Translations under genes and position numbers: made by a program
NCBI RefSeq assembly: GCF_000143415.4
Contig: NW_003314337.1
Span: 163,129-227,128, forward strand
Length of the DNA stretch: 64,000 nt
Direction of reading: 5' to 3'
Source of the DNA: Selaginella moellendorffii
Lineage: Eukaryota > Streptophyta > Lycopodiopsida > Selaginellales > Selaginellaceae
Notes under the pieces: generated by a model
The model's database searches: none
Told to the model about the DNA's origin: nothing
What the model saw: the letters and a program-made list of their open reading frames with translations, nothing else
Part shown: positions 22,155-38,803 of the stretch, in pieces
Layout of the letters: each line of letters begins with the position of its first letter
Numbering within the stretch: position 1 is the stretch's first letter

Positions 22155-22668
22155 TGGAGGAGGAGCGAGGAGCTCTCGACTTGCTCTCTCATCAGTGTTC
22201 GTTAAGATTTCCATTCGAGTGACAGAGACGGGGCTCCACTACCAAATATAAAAAACAAGGGGGTGATCATCTCCTCCTCAGTTGCAGTGGTGGTGTCATG
22301 CTCTTGCTATGGTCGGCTGGCTTTTTCCGGGGTGTGTCTGGCCACGTTTCACATTACGGCAATAGCCGGTGAAAGGTATGCTAGCTTCAAGGCCCGGCGA
22401 TCCGGCAGGGGGGAAATATATTCTTTTTTGCAACTTTGTTAACTCATGCTCATGTCATACAGGACGGGCTCGGCCTCATATAGGATGGGCAGTCATTTGT
22501 TTTCTGGTGGACTGCGGCGCTCGCCATCCCTTCATCTGGTGGGAGGGGGCCGTCAGGGGATCCGGTGGTGCGGCTCAAATGTAGGGATGGATTCATTGGT
22601 TGGCACCTAAACGGCGGAGAGTGACGGGGCTCTCCTCCGGTTGGGTCCATCCAAGAGGGTGCACAGGA
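22155..22668. other. Intergenic region before the tubby-like gene
   Basis: 514 bp between two plus-strand genes. It should contain the DTW gene 3' UTR and the tubby-like promoter and leader. No conserved coding block or repeat is seen. Confidence 0.45.
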
Positions 22669-23794
22669 ATGGAGGCGACGACGACGATCGAGGACCTGGA
22701 TCGGGAGGACGAGGACCTGGAGACATGGGGGGATTTGGCTCCCGAGCTTCTGGCCAACGTGGTGGAGAGGGTGCAGCAGAGCAAAGGCCAAGCGAGGCGC
22801 GTGGTTGCAATGGCCGGGGTTTGCCGATCGTGGAGGCGCCAGATCCTTGGCTTCGTCCAGCGGCAGGGTAGCAAGGTTGGGGATTGGGCCGCTTCCGCCC
22901 CGCCTTCATGCCCAGTGATCGAGTTCCCGTGGAGACTGATGCAGCCGGGGCCTCGGGGTCATCATCCTCCGATCCAGTGCTTGCTCACGCGCAAGGGGAA
23001 CCACTTTCTTCTGTACCAGACCCTCATGAGCGGTGGTGTGGACGCGTCGGATGCGGGTGCTCATGGCGACGACAAGCACTTCCTCTTGGCTGCCCGCCGG
23101 AGATGGCTCCCGACTGGATTCTCGTACATCGTCGGGAAGGACCCGCAAGATCTCATGGACAAGCAGGGCCCGGACACTCTTGGCAAGCTCAAGTCCAACT
23201 TTTGGGCGTCCGAGTTTGTGCTGTGGGAGAAGCAAGACGACGCGGATGACGACGACGGCAAGACCAGCAGCATTCCGGTGGTAAGCTTGAGATTTGTAGA
23301 GCATATAGTGAACGGGATCCGGCAGAGACGCATCCAGTGCGCTCTCCCGCAGCCATGCAAAGCTGGCGGCGGCCTCAGTTTTGTTCTCGAGAGGCGGAGG
23401 CTGAGGAACGAGCGCAGGCTGATGCCTGCGTCGGTCAGGTCGTGGCTGCTCACGTGGAGCTGTGCTTCCCCATATGCTAGCTTCAAGAGCTGCGGTAGCA
23501 GCAGCGGCAACAGGATCAGGCGGAGGAGTAGACGGTCGTCGATGCTGGAGATTGCTGCCACAAGCCGATCGGCTGCGGCGGTGGTGGCTCTCCCTCCGGC
23601 TGCTGCTGCTTTGATGCCGGTGATGATGCAAGCCGAGGGAGACGAGAGTGAGGTGGAGTCGGAGGCCTGCCATCACCTGGAGCTGCGGAGCAAAGTTCCT
23701 GCATGGGATGCCCAGCAGCAGTGCTGGTCGCTTGACTTCAAAGGCCGAGCAACGATGCCATCCATGCACAACTTTCAGCTGATTAGCGCCGACA

Positions 23795-23854
<60 letters not shown>

Positions 23855-23985
23855 CGATAATCTTGCAGCTGGGCAAGATCGACAAGAACGTCTATACCAT
23901 GGATTTTTGCTACCCGCTGTCGGCGTTCCAGGCGTTTGCAATCTGCCTCAGCAGCTTTGCCACTAGTGCGGGGCTTGAGCCGTGA
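22669..23985 (+). CDS. Tubby-like F-box protein
   Basis: Plant TLPs couple an N-terminal F-box (SCF ubiquitin ligase adaptor) to a phosphoinositide-binding tubby barrel that tethers them to the plasma membrane. One uninterrupted exon encodes 438 residues from the ATG at 22669. The F-box is at about residues 20-62 (DLAPELLANVVERV and VVAMAGVCRSWRRQI). The tubby domain starts FPWRLMQPGPRGH, with HFLLAARRRWLPTGFSYIV and LGKLKSNFWASEFVLWE, and ends VYTMDFCYPLSAFQAFAIC. It is more divergent than usual TLPs, lacks the usual RRGIHP-like motif, and carries a long insert with eight Ser and twelve Asn from a triplet repeat. Being intronless, it might have arisen by retroposition; that is inference. Confidence 0.87.
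23794..23853. repeat. AGC/AAC trinucleotide microsatellite inside the tubby-like gene
   Basis: Eight AGC-type units followed by twelve AAC units, read in frame as poly-Ser then poly-Asn. It lies in a loop region just before the last tubby strands. Length is likely to vary between individuals. Confidence 0.9.
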
Positions 23986-24132
23986 CGAAAGTTCTCGAGG
24001 CACAAACAAAGCAAATAAGTAAAGCGTTTTGAGTTTGAGGAGAGGGAGGTGAGCGAGCAAGTTAAAACAGTGAAGTAGGAAGGGAATAAACCCAAGGTAT
24101 GACCTTTCATCCGTGTTCGTAGCTAGCGACGA

Positions 24133-25423
24133 ATGGCTAGCCTCACGAAATTGAATCCGTCCTTGTTCTTCACCGCGCGTGGCCACCACCTCCGCCGCCA
24201 TGCCTACTGTTGTTCCAGGCTTGCCTTGAGAGGCCCGAAGGGTGCCATAGCTGCTGCTGCTGCTGGGGACTCTCCTCCTCCCTCCAGTTCCAGGTAAGCC
24301 AGCCTCCAACCCCGTATGGACGAATTTGTGAGCTCCTCCTTTCTTCTCTAGAGCAGATGCGGAGAATGCCGGCGTGGCGGGTTTCTGCATCATCGAAGGG
24401 CCAAACACAGTGCAGGATTTTGCAGCCATGGAGCTGCAGGAAATTCGTGACAACATCATGAGCCGCCGCAACAAAATCTTTCTGCTCATGGAGGAGGCGA
24501 GTGTGGGATTCGATTCTAATGGGTACGATGTTGAGCAAACCCGTGTGTTTCCGCAGGTGAGAAGGCTGCGGATCCAGCTGCGAATCAAGAACGCAGAGCA
24601 AGGAGTGGAAGATGACAGGGATACGCCCGAGTATCCATCGTCCATTCCCTTCTTTCCTCCACTCGTAAGTTTCGTCGCATGGAATCAAATCCAAACTCGT
24701 GTCTCTTTTCTTCCAGAAAACGGAGACCTTGAAGCTCTACTACGCAATTTGCTTCGGCCTCATCGCAAGCATCATGCTTTTTGGAGGCCTTCTCGCCCCT
24801 TCCGTGAGTTCTCTCTTTTTCTATTACGTGGCTTTTTCACCCTGAGCTCTTGATCTCCAGTTGGAACTCAAGCTGGGACTGGGCGGTTCTTCGTACAAGG
24901 ATTTTATCCAGATGCTGCATCTTCCGCTCCAGCTCAGGTACTTAGCTGCGGCAGTAAACTCAAAAGGTGGTGTTTTTGCAAATCCAGCCAGGTGGATCCA
25001 ATTGTGGCTTCCTTCTCGGGTGGCGCGGTGGGCGTGATCTCGGCTCTAATGGTGGTGGAGATCAACAACGTGAAGCAGCAGGACTACAAGCGGTGCAAGT
25101 ACTGCGTAGGGACCGGCTACCTCGCCTGTGCGCGCTGCTCTGGAACTGGAACCGTCTTGATCCTGCCCGACACAGCTTCGCCAGAAGTGCCAGCAGGAGG
25201 AGCAGCAGCAGCAGGAGCGAGAGGAAAATCGAAAATCCGCCGGACGACCACGCAGAGGTGTCCCAATTGCTCGGGAGCAGCCAAGGTGATGGACCTTTTT
25301 CTTTTGTTGTGTGTGTGTGTTTTCGTGACTTTTGCGGGAATGCAGGTGATGTGCCCGACTTGCCTGTGCACGGGAATGGCTCTGGCCAGCGAGCACGACC
25401 CCCGGATCGACCCATTCGACTGA
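24133..25423 (+). CDS. OR: ORANGE protein, DnaJ-type zinc-finger plastid protein
   Basis: Plastid holdase-like protein that stabilises phytoene synthase and promotes chromoplast carotenoid storage. The start (MASLTKLNPSLFFTARGH) reads as a transit peptide. Conserved blocks follow: GFCIIEGPNTVQDFAAME, DNIMSRRNKIFLLMEE, RRLRIQLRIKNAEQG, two membrane segments (AICFGLIASIMLFGGLLAP and VDPIVASFSGGAVGVISAL), then the Cys-rich domain CKYCVGTG, CARCSGTG, CPNCSGAA and CPTCLCTG, ending EHDPRIDPFD. The third zinc repeat reads SGAAK where most OR proteins have SGSGK. Seven exons. The next gene starts only 80 bp after the stop. Confidence 0.95.
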
Positions 25424-25447
25424 GATGTCGCTGGATATGTATTTTGG

Positions 25448-25456
25448 CTATATAAT
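25448..25456 (+). promoter_or_regulatory. Probable TATA box of the GOST-family gene
   Basis: The motif CTATATAAT lies 48 bp upstream of the ATG at 25504 and only 25 bp after the ORANGE stop codon. If used, the promoter overlaps the 3' UTR of ORANGE. Motif and position only. Confidence 0.45.
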
Positions 25457-25503
25457 CTTAAGTGGGCCGACCTACTAAGGGCTTGGCTAGGGCTTGGTGA
25501 TCC

Positions 25504-27290
25504 ATGGAGAAGCAGCTGCGGCTGCTGGCTGCCGCCGCGCTGTGTGGCGCGGCATTCTTCCTCCTCCTCGTGGATGCGTCGGTCCACGACTACTCCCACG
25601 GCCGGTTTGAAGCGCAGGGTAATGCATTTGTCTACTTCGGCGGCAGCGAGGGGCTCTACGCATCGGCGCCGCGATCTGCCAAATCCGGGCTCGCCAATGG
25701 CCGATCGTACATCAGGTAGAGAAGTGGAATTCTCTCCGTGGAAATTCTGAGTGAGCGTGCTTGCTTGCACAGGTTTGATCAATCGCTTGTGTTCCGGCGC
25801 AAGGCAGCCGGCGGGAGTGGGCACTTCATCCAGGCTCTCGCGTTCGATGTGGCGGACAGGGACGATCTGGGCGGATCGGCCTTCGTCGGTCGCCTGGATC
25901 TGTGCTGCAGCGCGGACCTTGCCAGGGAAGTTGGCTGCAAGGAAGGTGAGATCATCTACCGGAACTCCACCGACAACCCGAGCTCTCCGCGCGTTGTCCG
26001 GGTGGAATTCGACGAGTCCAGCACCCAGGCTCGGATGCCGGTCGAGGAGATTGTCATCACCAAGACGGGCATGTATCTGCTCTACTTCGTGCACTGTGAT
26101 CCCGCGCTCGAGGCCGCCGAGGTGACCGGCAAGACGGTGTGGAAGAATCCGTCGGGTTACTTGCCCGGGAGGATGACGCCGCTGGTTCCATTCTACGCCT
26201 TGATGTCGGTGGCGTACCTGGCGCTGGGATTGGTGTGGCTCGTCCAGTACACGCGGTTCTGGCGAGACATTCTCCAGCTCCAAAACTGCATCACGCTCGT
26301 CATCGGCCTGGGCATGGCCGAGATGGCAACCTGGTACTTCGACTACGTCAACTTTAACGCCACCGGGAAGCGGCCGGTGGGCATAACGCTGTGGGCAGTC
26401 ACCATTGGCGCTGTCAAGAAGACGCTGTCCCGCATCCTGGTGCTCATCGTCTCCATGGGCTATGGTGTGGTGCAGCCTACGCTGGGGGGTCTCACATCCA
26501 AGGTGCTGTTCCTGGGTGGAACTTTCTTCGTGGCGTCAGAGTGCTTGGATGTGGTGGAGCACGTTGGACGGATCGACGAGATCTCCTACCGGGTGAAGCT
26601 GCTGCTCGTCTTGCCGGTGGCTGTCCTGGATGCCTTCTTCATCCTGTGGATCTTCACATCGCTGTCAAGGACGCTGGAGAAGCTGCAGGTTAAAACCAAC
26701 GTTTGATTCTTTCTTTCCATCTCACATGTGTTTAATGATACGCTCCAGGTGAAGAAACAATCGGCGAAGCTGGACCTGTACCGAAAGTTTACAAACTCTC
26801 TGGCCATTGCGGTGCTTGTGGCTGTAGCTTGGATAGGATTCGAGGTGAGTGTCTCTTTGTAATCACGGGAGTGATGACCGCTTCTTTGCGTGCGCAGCTG
26901 TATTTCAAGGCCTCGGATTCGGATGGGAAGCACTGGTCGAGCGCGTGGATAATCTCAGCTTTCTGGAACGTGCTCACGTTTTGCATCCTGTGCGTCATCT
27001 GTGCGCTTTGGGCTCCTTCACATAACTCTACGAGGTGAGTGAGCTATCTATCTATCTATCTATGCCAAGCAGCGCTTGACTATGTTTGCTACTGATGCAG
27101 GTATGCCTACTCGGAAGAGATTAGCGACGAGGGCGATGAAGAGTCCATTCCTCTCACAGCGTCGAAGATGACAATCCCGCCGGAGGCTGTGGGTGCTAAC
27201 ATCAAACCCGAAAGAAAGGAGAAGAAGATAGTGAGTAGCGACGTGTTTCGGCTGGACGAAGACAGTGAGCAGCAAGATAAGCGAGAATGA
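25504..27290 (+). CDS. Lung seven-transmembrane / GOST-family protein (TMEM87-like)
   Basis: Seven-pass membrane protein with a luminal GOLD-like N-domain, known from Golgi and endosome trafficking and proposed as candidate G-protein-coupled receptors in plants. It has a signal peptide (LRLLAAAALCGAAFFLLL), a luminal domain with paired cysteines (LDLCCSADL) and one glycosylation sequon (RNST), then PLVPFYALMSVAYLALGLVW and six more hydrophobic helices, including LGLGMAEMATWYFDY-like and SMGYGVVQPTLGGL blocks. The cytosolic tail is acidic (SDEGDEESIPL) and basic at its end. Six exons; the ATG at 25504 is the first. The third family block VEHVGRIDE is intact. The ligand, if any, is unknown. Confidence 0.9.
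27044..27063. repeat. (CTAT)n microsatellite in an intron
   Basis: Five CTAT units lie right after the donor site of an intron of the GOST-family gene. No effect on coding is expected. Confidence 0.85.
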
Positions 27291-27642
27291 AGAATGTTCA
27301 TACTGAAGAAACTTTTTTGTAACGAACGCGTTTAATTTGTTATGTTAAAACCTTGGCTTAGAGACGAAAAGGAAAGCCGAATGAAACGCACCACCTAGCA
27401 GAGGATGCTACGAGACACACGCACTCTGACATAAGCATCTTTCCTGCGGCCACAAAATATTGACAAAAACGAAGAAAGGCTGACAGCAGTGAGTGACTAC
27501 TCTCCCAGCTCGCCGGAGCACGGATCTTCCCCGTTGGGCCCCCAACGGCGTTGATCGCCCCCAAGTGGTAGGCGTCGGGCCTTTTTATTTAACTCGCTCT
27601 CTCCTTTCTCTCTCGCTTGTAGGGAAGCTCTTTCTTGTGGCG
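27291..27642. other. Intergenic region between the GOST-family and AAH genes
   Basis: 352 bp between two plus-strand genes. The first part is AT-rich 3' UTR; the last part (CTCTCTC-rich, about 27,595-27,615) looks like a 5' leader. No coding block is seen. Confidence 0.45.
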
Positions 27643-29781
27643 ATGGCTGCCGCTCCATGCGGTCTGCTACTCGTCTTGCTTCTCTTGGCCAGTAAGTGGA
27701 ATCTCCGCTTGCATGCAAATCGCCCCTCTAATGTTTTGCCCCTGCTTTGCGTCGTGCTGACAGAAATCGCCACATCCGAGGACTCTCTAGATGCCATCAA
27801 AACTCTCAGGGACGAAGCCGTTGCCAGGCTCAACCAGCTCGGCAAGGTTGCGCCCTTGTCTATCATCTTTTTCGGTGTCTCGTTTGGATCCTAATGGCGC
27901 TCTACAATTCCAGACAAGTGATTCCAAGGAGTTTTTGGAGCGAACCTTTCTGAGCCCCGCCGCGATACGAGCAGGAAAGCTTGTGCAAGAATGGATGCAA
28001 GATGCGGGCCTCTCCACGTAATCGACTTTTCCGGACATGTTTTGCAATTGTCCCTTTGTTTTTTGCCTTGTTTGTGTGTAGATGGATGGACGACATCGGC
28101 AACATTCACGGTCGGGCCGACGGTGCTAATGCGTCGGCGCCAGCGCTTTTGATGGGGTCTCATTTGGTACAGATACTTGGGGATTCCACTAGATTCCTAA
28201 GGGATTCTGATGAGATTCTCGTGCAGGATACCGTCATCGACGCCGGCAAGTATGATGGAGCCTTGGGGATAGTCTCGGCCATCGCCGCCGTCAAGATGCT
28301 CAATAGCAATGGCAAGCTCCGGAGCTACGTGCGTCCGATTGAGGTACCATGCAATTTGTCACTTCTAAATCATTCCTCCTGGCTTTTTGCTTGCAGATAA
28401 TCGCGTTTTGTGACGAGGAGGGCGTTCGTTTCCAGTCCACATTCCTGGGAAGCGCTGCCGTTGCTGGGGTGCTCCGGCCCGACATCTTGTCCGTTCGAGA
28501 TCGAAGGTGCTCTGCTCTCCCTTCCTCTTTTGCTACGTATACGATGTTGTTTGTGGTTTTTGAGGTTGAGCGTCATTCGTTCATTGCTTGCAGTGGTGCC
28601 ACTTTGGAGACGTCTCTCAAAGCCCGCTCCTTCAAGGGGACCAGAGACAGCCTTGTGCAGCTCAGATATTCTCCGGAATCGGTGTGGGGCTACGTGGAGG
28701 TAAACTAAGCGAGACAAAGTGACAGAGAGTGGCTTGAGTAACTTTCGTCGCTGCTGCTTTAGGTGCACATCGAGCAAGGTCCAGTGTTGGAGGCCCGTGG
28801 GATCCCACTCGGACTTGTGGAGGCAATTGCGGGCCAGACCCGGCTCAAAGTACGTAGACAGCGCTTTCAGTGTATTTAGTCCATCCACTTTGATCACATG
28901 TATCAGGTGCGGCTGCATGGAGCACAAGGCCACGCCGGCACGGTGCCAATGGCAATGAGGAAGGATCCCATGCCGGGAGCAGCGCAAGCCATAGTTTCGG
29001 TGGAGAAGTTGTGCAGGGAAAGCCCCACGCTGGCTCGAGTTCCCGGTGGAGGCGGGCTTGTGTGCACGGTGGGCGAGATATTTTCATGGCCCGGTGCCAG
29101 CAACGTCATACCTGGGGAGGTAATGAACAAGAGAAACACCGCCAGAAAAGAAAGAAAAAGCTTGATTTAATGGATTTGCTGGACCCGCCAAGCAGGTTGC
29201 GTTCACGATCGATCTCCGAGCGACGGACGATTCCCTTCGGGAGGAAATTGTGGGGGAAGTTGAAGAATCTATTCGCAGCATCTGCAGGGGGCGGGGACTG
29301 TCCTGCACCATCGACAAAATGGTAAAGTTCTTGCGTCGTCTAACAGTCCCATGTCGGTCCTCGGCTAATATTCTTTAGTGGTGGTACGTAGCATGAGGCC
29401 AAGGCTGTTGGCTGTGACAAGGATTTGATGGCTAGCTTAAAAGCAGCTGCTGAATCCACAGTTTTGGAGGTTCCTGGAGGAGGTGGTGTGGATGCACCGG
29501 CCGCGGACGACTTAGTGCCCAGCCTGATGAGCGGAGCTGGCCACGACGCAATGGCAATGTCCCATCTAACCAAGGTAGCTGAACGCTTTAGAAATTGTCA
29601 TGGTGGCTTACAGAATTCGCTTCATTTGTGGCAGATTGGGATGCTGTTTGTGAGGTGCAAAGGCGGGATCAGCCATTCACCGGCGGAGAGTGTGAGTGAC
29701 GATGACGTTTTGGCGTCCAGTTTGTCGCTGCTTCACTTCCTCAACAATCATCTCGAGCACGAGCAGCCAGCGCCAATCTAG
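27643..29781 (+). CDS. AAH: Allantoate amidohydrolase
   Basis: ER-located Mn-dependent enzyme of ureide breakdown: it splits allantoate to ureidoglycine, CO2 and ammonia. The N-terminus (MAAAPCGLLLVLLLLA) is a signal peptide, as expected for ER entry. M20 peptidase-fold blocks follow: SHLDTVIDAGKYDGALG (His and Asp ligands), IIAFCDEEGVRFQSTFLGS (bridging Glu pair), VEVHIEQGPVLEARG (His), QGHAGTVPMAMRKDPM in the dimer/substrate domain, and LMSGAGHDAMAM (last His). FCDEEGVRF and GSHLDTV separate it from the related ureidoglycolate amidohydrolase. About twelve exons, short introns. The stop is at 29779-29781. All metal ligands are present, so it should be active. Confidence 0.93.
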
Positions 29782-30270
29782 GTCTAGTCCCAGTGATTTG
29801 TAAATAGCATTTGCGGGCGGTGCACATGCATGTTTGGATCTTTGTTTAGCGCTGATTCTTTCGCTTCCACACGTAAAAAACTGACGTTGACCGGTATTTG
29901 ACTAGAGTCAAAGCTTTGCTCGCAATCAAAGAGGCCATGTGTGTTGTTGGAGGGGTGTGGCAGTAGAGTAGCGGGAAATGAGGGATTTCCCATCCAGCTG
30001 TGGTGTTACGGTGTCGTACCCTTCCGTGTTCCGTGCATGGGGTGTACGACAGGGAGGAACAAAGTAGCAGTTAACAAGATAGATAAAGAGGGCAGAAGGC
30101 ACTGGTATATTTATACCTGTTTGTTGTTTTGGCTAGCCTCCTAGGCACAGTGTGTGTGTGTGTGTGTGTTTGTGTCACGGCTAAAGAAAGGCTGTAGGAG
30201 CCTCGGAGCTGCCAGGTCTTAAGCAAGAAGCAAGAAGAAGCCGCATTGGTTGGGGCGATTAGCCATCCAG
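29782..30270. other. Intergenic region with a (GT)n microsatellite
   Basis: 489 bp before the Raf-like kinase. A GT dinucleotide run is at 30150-30169 and a TATA-like TATATTTATA at about 30,105. The rest shows no conserved coding block. Confidence 0.5.
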
Positions 30271-31694
30271 ATGGGTGAATTGAGCCGCTACAGATTCTCT
30301 CGCTCCGTTTGCCACCGCATGGATCTGCTGAGCTTGTCCAGGGACGAGGAGGAAGGCCACGGGGAGGAGAGCCCCAGGAGCAAGTCAAAGACGAGCTCCG
30401 TGGCAGCAGCTCCAGCCCCTCCAGCTCCAGCGCCTCCAGCTCCAGCGCCAGGGACTCCACCTCCGGCGCGCACCCAATCAGATCGTCGGCACAGTCTCCC
30501 AAAAGCGAGCTATGCCAAGTCCCTCTCGGGTCCACTGCCTGTGCTGGGCAGCGACGACGGTAAGTGTCCATCGCCGTCGGCTGCATTGCCATGCGGCGAG
30601 CATCAGCCCAAGCGAGAGCTCCGGCGCCTCGTGTCGTGGTCCCGCTACCTGGAGCCCCGGGGCGACGAGCAGGCCGTGGAGGCCGCCGAGGAGTGGATGA
30701 TTGATCTGTCCAAGCTGCTGCTGGGTCCGAGGTTTGCATCCGGCGCGCACAGCCGCCTCTACCATGGCATCTACCAAGGCAAGGCCGTGGCTGTTAAAGT
30801 CACCCGGCACCCACAAGGCTGCGACTCCGCCACCATTGGTACCACGACCCTGGACAAGCTCTTCGCGCGGGAGGTTTCCCTACTCTCGAGGCTCCGCCAT
30901 CCAAACGTTGTCCAGGTGAGAGGCCTTGGAGTTTGTATGATGCCTCTCTCTCCATTCTCCATTCTTACGCTAGAACGCAGCTCGTAGGCGCATGGAAGAG
31001 GCCGCCCGTGTGTTGCGTCGTGACCGAGTACCTGGCCGGAGGCTCGCTCAAGGACTTCCTCCGCTCCAACGGAGGCGCGGCGCTGCCGCTCCGGATGGTG
31101 GTGGACATGGCCCTGGACATCGCGCGGGGGATTCGATACTTGCACTCGCAACGGGTGGTCCACCGGGATCTCAAATCCGCGAATCTGATACTCGACGACG
31201 AATTCAACGTCAAGATAACGGACTTTGGCGTCGCGGCGCTCGAGTCCGAGTGTGGCGACAGCGTCACCTCCGATGTTGGCACCTTCCGATGGATGGCACC
31301 CGAGCTCGTCAACGGAAAGGCCCACTCCCGCAAGGTGGATGCCTACAGCTTCGCCATTGTGCTGTGGGAGCTGCTCACACGCCAGACTCCTTTCCAAGAC
31401 ATGACTCCAGTTCAAGCTGCCTTTGCAGTTGTCAACAAGGTACACCATCCACCTTGCTGGTGTCTTGCTTTCCTTGTCGAGAGCCATATCTCATTTACTT
31501 TCTTGCAGAACGCAAGACCGGAGGTGCCGCGTGATTGTCCATCTCTTTTAAGTCAGCTCATGCAAAGGTGCTGGTCTCTGGATCCGCACGCGCGCCCTGA
31601 CTTTGAGCAGCTCGTTGAAACTCTTGAGCAATTTCAGCTGTCAATGGAACGCAACTGGAGCAGCCGGAGCGATGATCCCCTTGAAAAATGGTAA
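30271..31694 (+). CDS. Raf-like (group C) Ser/Thr/Tyr protein kinase, HT1-like
   Basis: Cytosolic MAPKKK-like kinase; the closest plant group includes HT1, a CO2-signalling kinase of guard cells. The N-terminal third is low-complexity (repeated PAPPAPAP) and ends in RRLVSWSRYLEPRG, typical of group C. The kinase domain starts LLLGPRFASGAHSRLYHG, with AVKV (ATP Lys), HRDLKSANLIL (catalytic Asp), TDFGVAALE, TFRWMAPELV and DAYSFAIVLWELLT, ending in RPDFEQLVETLEQF. Three exons (about 30271-30915, 30981-31438, 31509-31694), ~429 residues. The first true ATG is 30271. All catalytic residues are present. The substrate is unknown. Confidence 0.92.
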
Positions 31695-32023
31695 CAAAAA
31701 AGTCGAATGAGAAAACGGAATACGAAAACTTATCTCTGACCAAGCCAAACGTTTGACATTCTCCTGGAGCGTCTCGCTGCGGGTCATCAATCTTTCTCAT
31801 GTTCTATTATTCCGATCGCGATCACACACACCTAGCACAACTTGAACAAAAAAAGTGATCACTTGAGCAATGACTGCTTGATCTGCTTTCGGTTCAGCTC
31901 CCGCGACATCTTACACATTGTCATAGATGGTAACCTAACACAACGCAGTAAAGAAAAACTGAAACCCGGATACAAAATTCTGACGATGAAACATCCGCAA
32001 GGAAAAGCCGATGATGGCCATTA
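31695..32023. other. Convergent intergenic region (3' UTRs)
   Basis: 329 bp between the stops of the kinase (plus) and FCF1 (minus). Two 3' UTRs should meet here. Nothing else is seen. Confidence 0.5.
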
Positions 32024-33104
32024 TTACGTTCTCGGAGCTGCACAAAGTACGTGAGATGAGAATAGAATAGAAAAGGCTTTCTCGTTACCTCCTCCAATGG
32101 TGGCCTCGGGCAATCTCTCTATTGAGTACTTATGCTGAGTGATGAACATTATAGGCACGCCAGGAATCTACAGCGTTTACGTTTAGTAAAGCATTTTCGA
32201 TTGCAGTGCCTCACCTTCCGAATACGCCGCTTGAGATCACGATCGCATGTCGCTACAATGTAGCATTTGTGCTGTCATTCACCGCCAAAAAAGCAACCGT
32301 CGGGCCTTGGACACAAAAAAAAAAAAGATAAAAAGGAGTCCGCATACCTGAGTCACACGCTCAACCAAACAGTCGTCGGCATAAGTTCCTGGATGCGTAC
32401 AAGGTATCCTTTTGAACTTTGGATCCTTGGCAATCCTACAAATCAAGTCTCAGCTGGAAAATACTACAAAGTTAAGTTCCACTTACTTGAGCGCCACGCG
32501 GTATTTAGTGCCAAGCTTCTCAAGTTCTGCCATGACACAGTCGGTAATGCACGGAGTACCTTGGAGTGAAAACCATGAGTTTGGAGAACAGGCTAAAGTA
32601 TGCATGATCCAGTCTCACATTTTGCGTATAGGCAGTCCATCATCGCCTTTTCAAGGTCCAGCTGCGAAGCAACAAACACAGGAACAAATGTGAAGTGAGC
32701 AAAGCAAGAATGCGGGACTACCTTGTTCTGGATAGAGAAGTTTATAAAATTTGTGTCGACAAGCACATGGTAAGGTGGTCCAAGCGCTGTATTGTATTTA
32801 AAAAACAGAGCGGACGACACATTTGGACTGCAGCGATAGCAAAGAGGAAAAAAACGGGTAGAAATCCTCGAGCCGTGAAAGAAGTGAGAGCTTACACATT
32901 TTTGACGAGTTTCTCCTTCTCCTTGTCCTTGTCCTTCTTGAATGGATTGAGCACTTCTTCCTTGTACCTGTGAGAAAGAAATGTGTAAGCTCAATCCTCT
33001 CAGGCGAGCTGCGAGTTCCAGGATCTCACTTACTTGCGAATCGCTTTCGGCTTGACCATAGATTTCATCTGTGCGAATTTGGGCGGCTTCGGCGCCTTCC
33101 CCAT
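32024..33104 (-). CDS. FCF1: rRNA-processing protein FCF1 (UTP24), PIN-domain nuclease
   Basis: Nucleolar endonuclease of the small-subunit processome; cleaves pre-rRNA at A1 and A2. The exon chain reads [57 protein letters not shown] (first PIN Asp), [28 protein letters not shown] (second acidic pair), [17 protein letters not shown] (third acidic group) and [15 protein letters not shown]. Intron joins use GT..AG. The stop is at 32024-32026 and the ATG at 33102-33104. All PIN acidic residues are kept, so it should be active. It shares a 320-bp divergent promoter region with the JmjC gene. Confidence 0.94.
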
Positions 33105-33424
33105 GGCTGCCACTGGCAGACCCCTAAAAGCCCTAGACCACGGGTTCGACTCCTGTCCAGCTCTAGCCCTGCAGAAAAGAAATATCTCAAACTGCCCTTC
33201 ACAGGCCGTCGCGGCCGTCACGAGCAGAGGAAAGCAGAGGAGGCCGCTAGGGCTGGGGGTGAGCTGGGGTGGGCGGAGCTGGAGCGTCCATGGCAGTGGG
33301 CGCGGCGGCGTTGGAGGCGCTCATCCCTGGGGCAGCAAGCACAGCGGGTGAAATCAGGGTTTGATGGGGCGCAGGGTTGAATCGATTGGGGGCGCGTAGG
33401 AGAGGCTGCCTAGACAAGCCAGAC
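33105..33424. promoter_or_regulatory. Shared divergent promoter region of FCF1 and the JmjC gene
   Basis: 320 bp between the two start codons. It is GC-rich in its right half, which probably is the JmjC 5' leader. A tRNA T-arm-like sequence lies at 33140-33156 but without a tRNA body. No TATA box is clear. Confidence 0.45.
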
Positions 33425-38498
<5,074 letters not shown>

Positions 38499-38803
38499 AG
38501 AACAAAAGGAAACAAGTCGCCAACTTTTTTACACATGCGAGGTAATGTTTCTTCCTCTGATCGTGGAGTTCGTCGATTTGTCATTGTTTTACTCTCCCAT
38601 TCATTCGCTGGAAGAAAGAGATTCTTGGGAGCTGTGATCTCCTCCTTGTATACTAGCTGACGGGAAATATATAAAAGAGTGTCGCAAGGCACACACAGGG
38701 TGGCGGACAAAGAAATGTGGGTTTGTGCCTCCTTTATAGTTAGCCGGAGATATAAACAAAACACTACTATAAAGCTGCAGTGTTTGTTTGTAGGGCTCGA
38801 GTG
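38499..38803. other. Intergenic region before the aldo-keto reductase gene
   Basis: 305 bp: the 3' UTR of the JmjC gene, then the AKR promoter with a good TATA box. No coding block. Confidence 0.5.
38668..38677 (+). promoter_or_regulatory. Probable TATA box of the aldo-keto reductase gene
   Basis: TATATAAAAG lies about 127 bp upstream of the ATG at 38804. It is a near-consensus plant TATA box, implying transcription from about 38,700. Confidence 0.6.

Noticed and set aside
22906-24645. Minus-strand open frame of 579 codons opposite the tubby-like and ORANGE genes
   Set aside because: It is antisense to well-supported exons, with low-complexity translation (poly-Val/Ala from the triplet repeat) and no domain; a shadow of GC-rich codon use.
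25117-26283. Minus-strand open frame of 388 codons opposite ORANGE and the GOST-family gene
   Set aside because: Runs across two real plus-strand genes and a promoter; no conserved motif.
33140-33156. tRNA T-arm-like sequence (ACGGGTTCGACTCCTGT)
   Set aside because: The stem pairs, but no matching acceptor, D-arm or anticodon arm is found upstream in either direction; at most a tRNA-derived scrap or chance.
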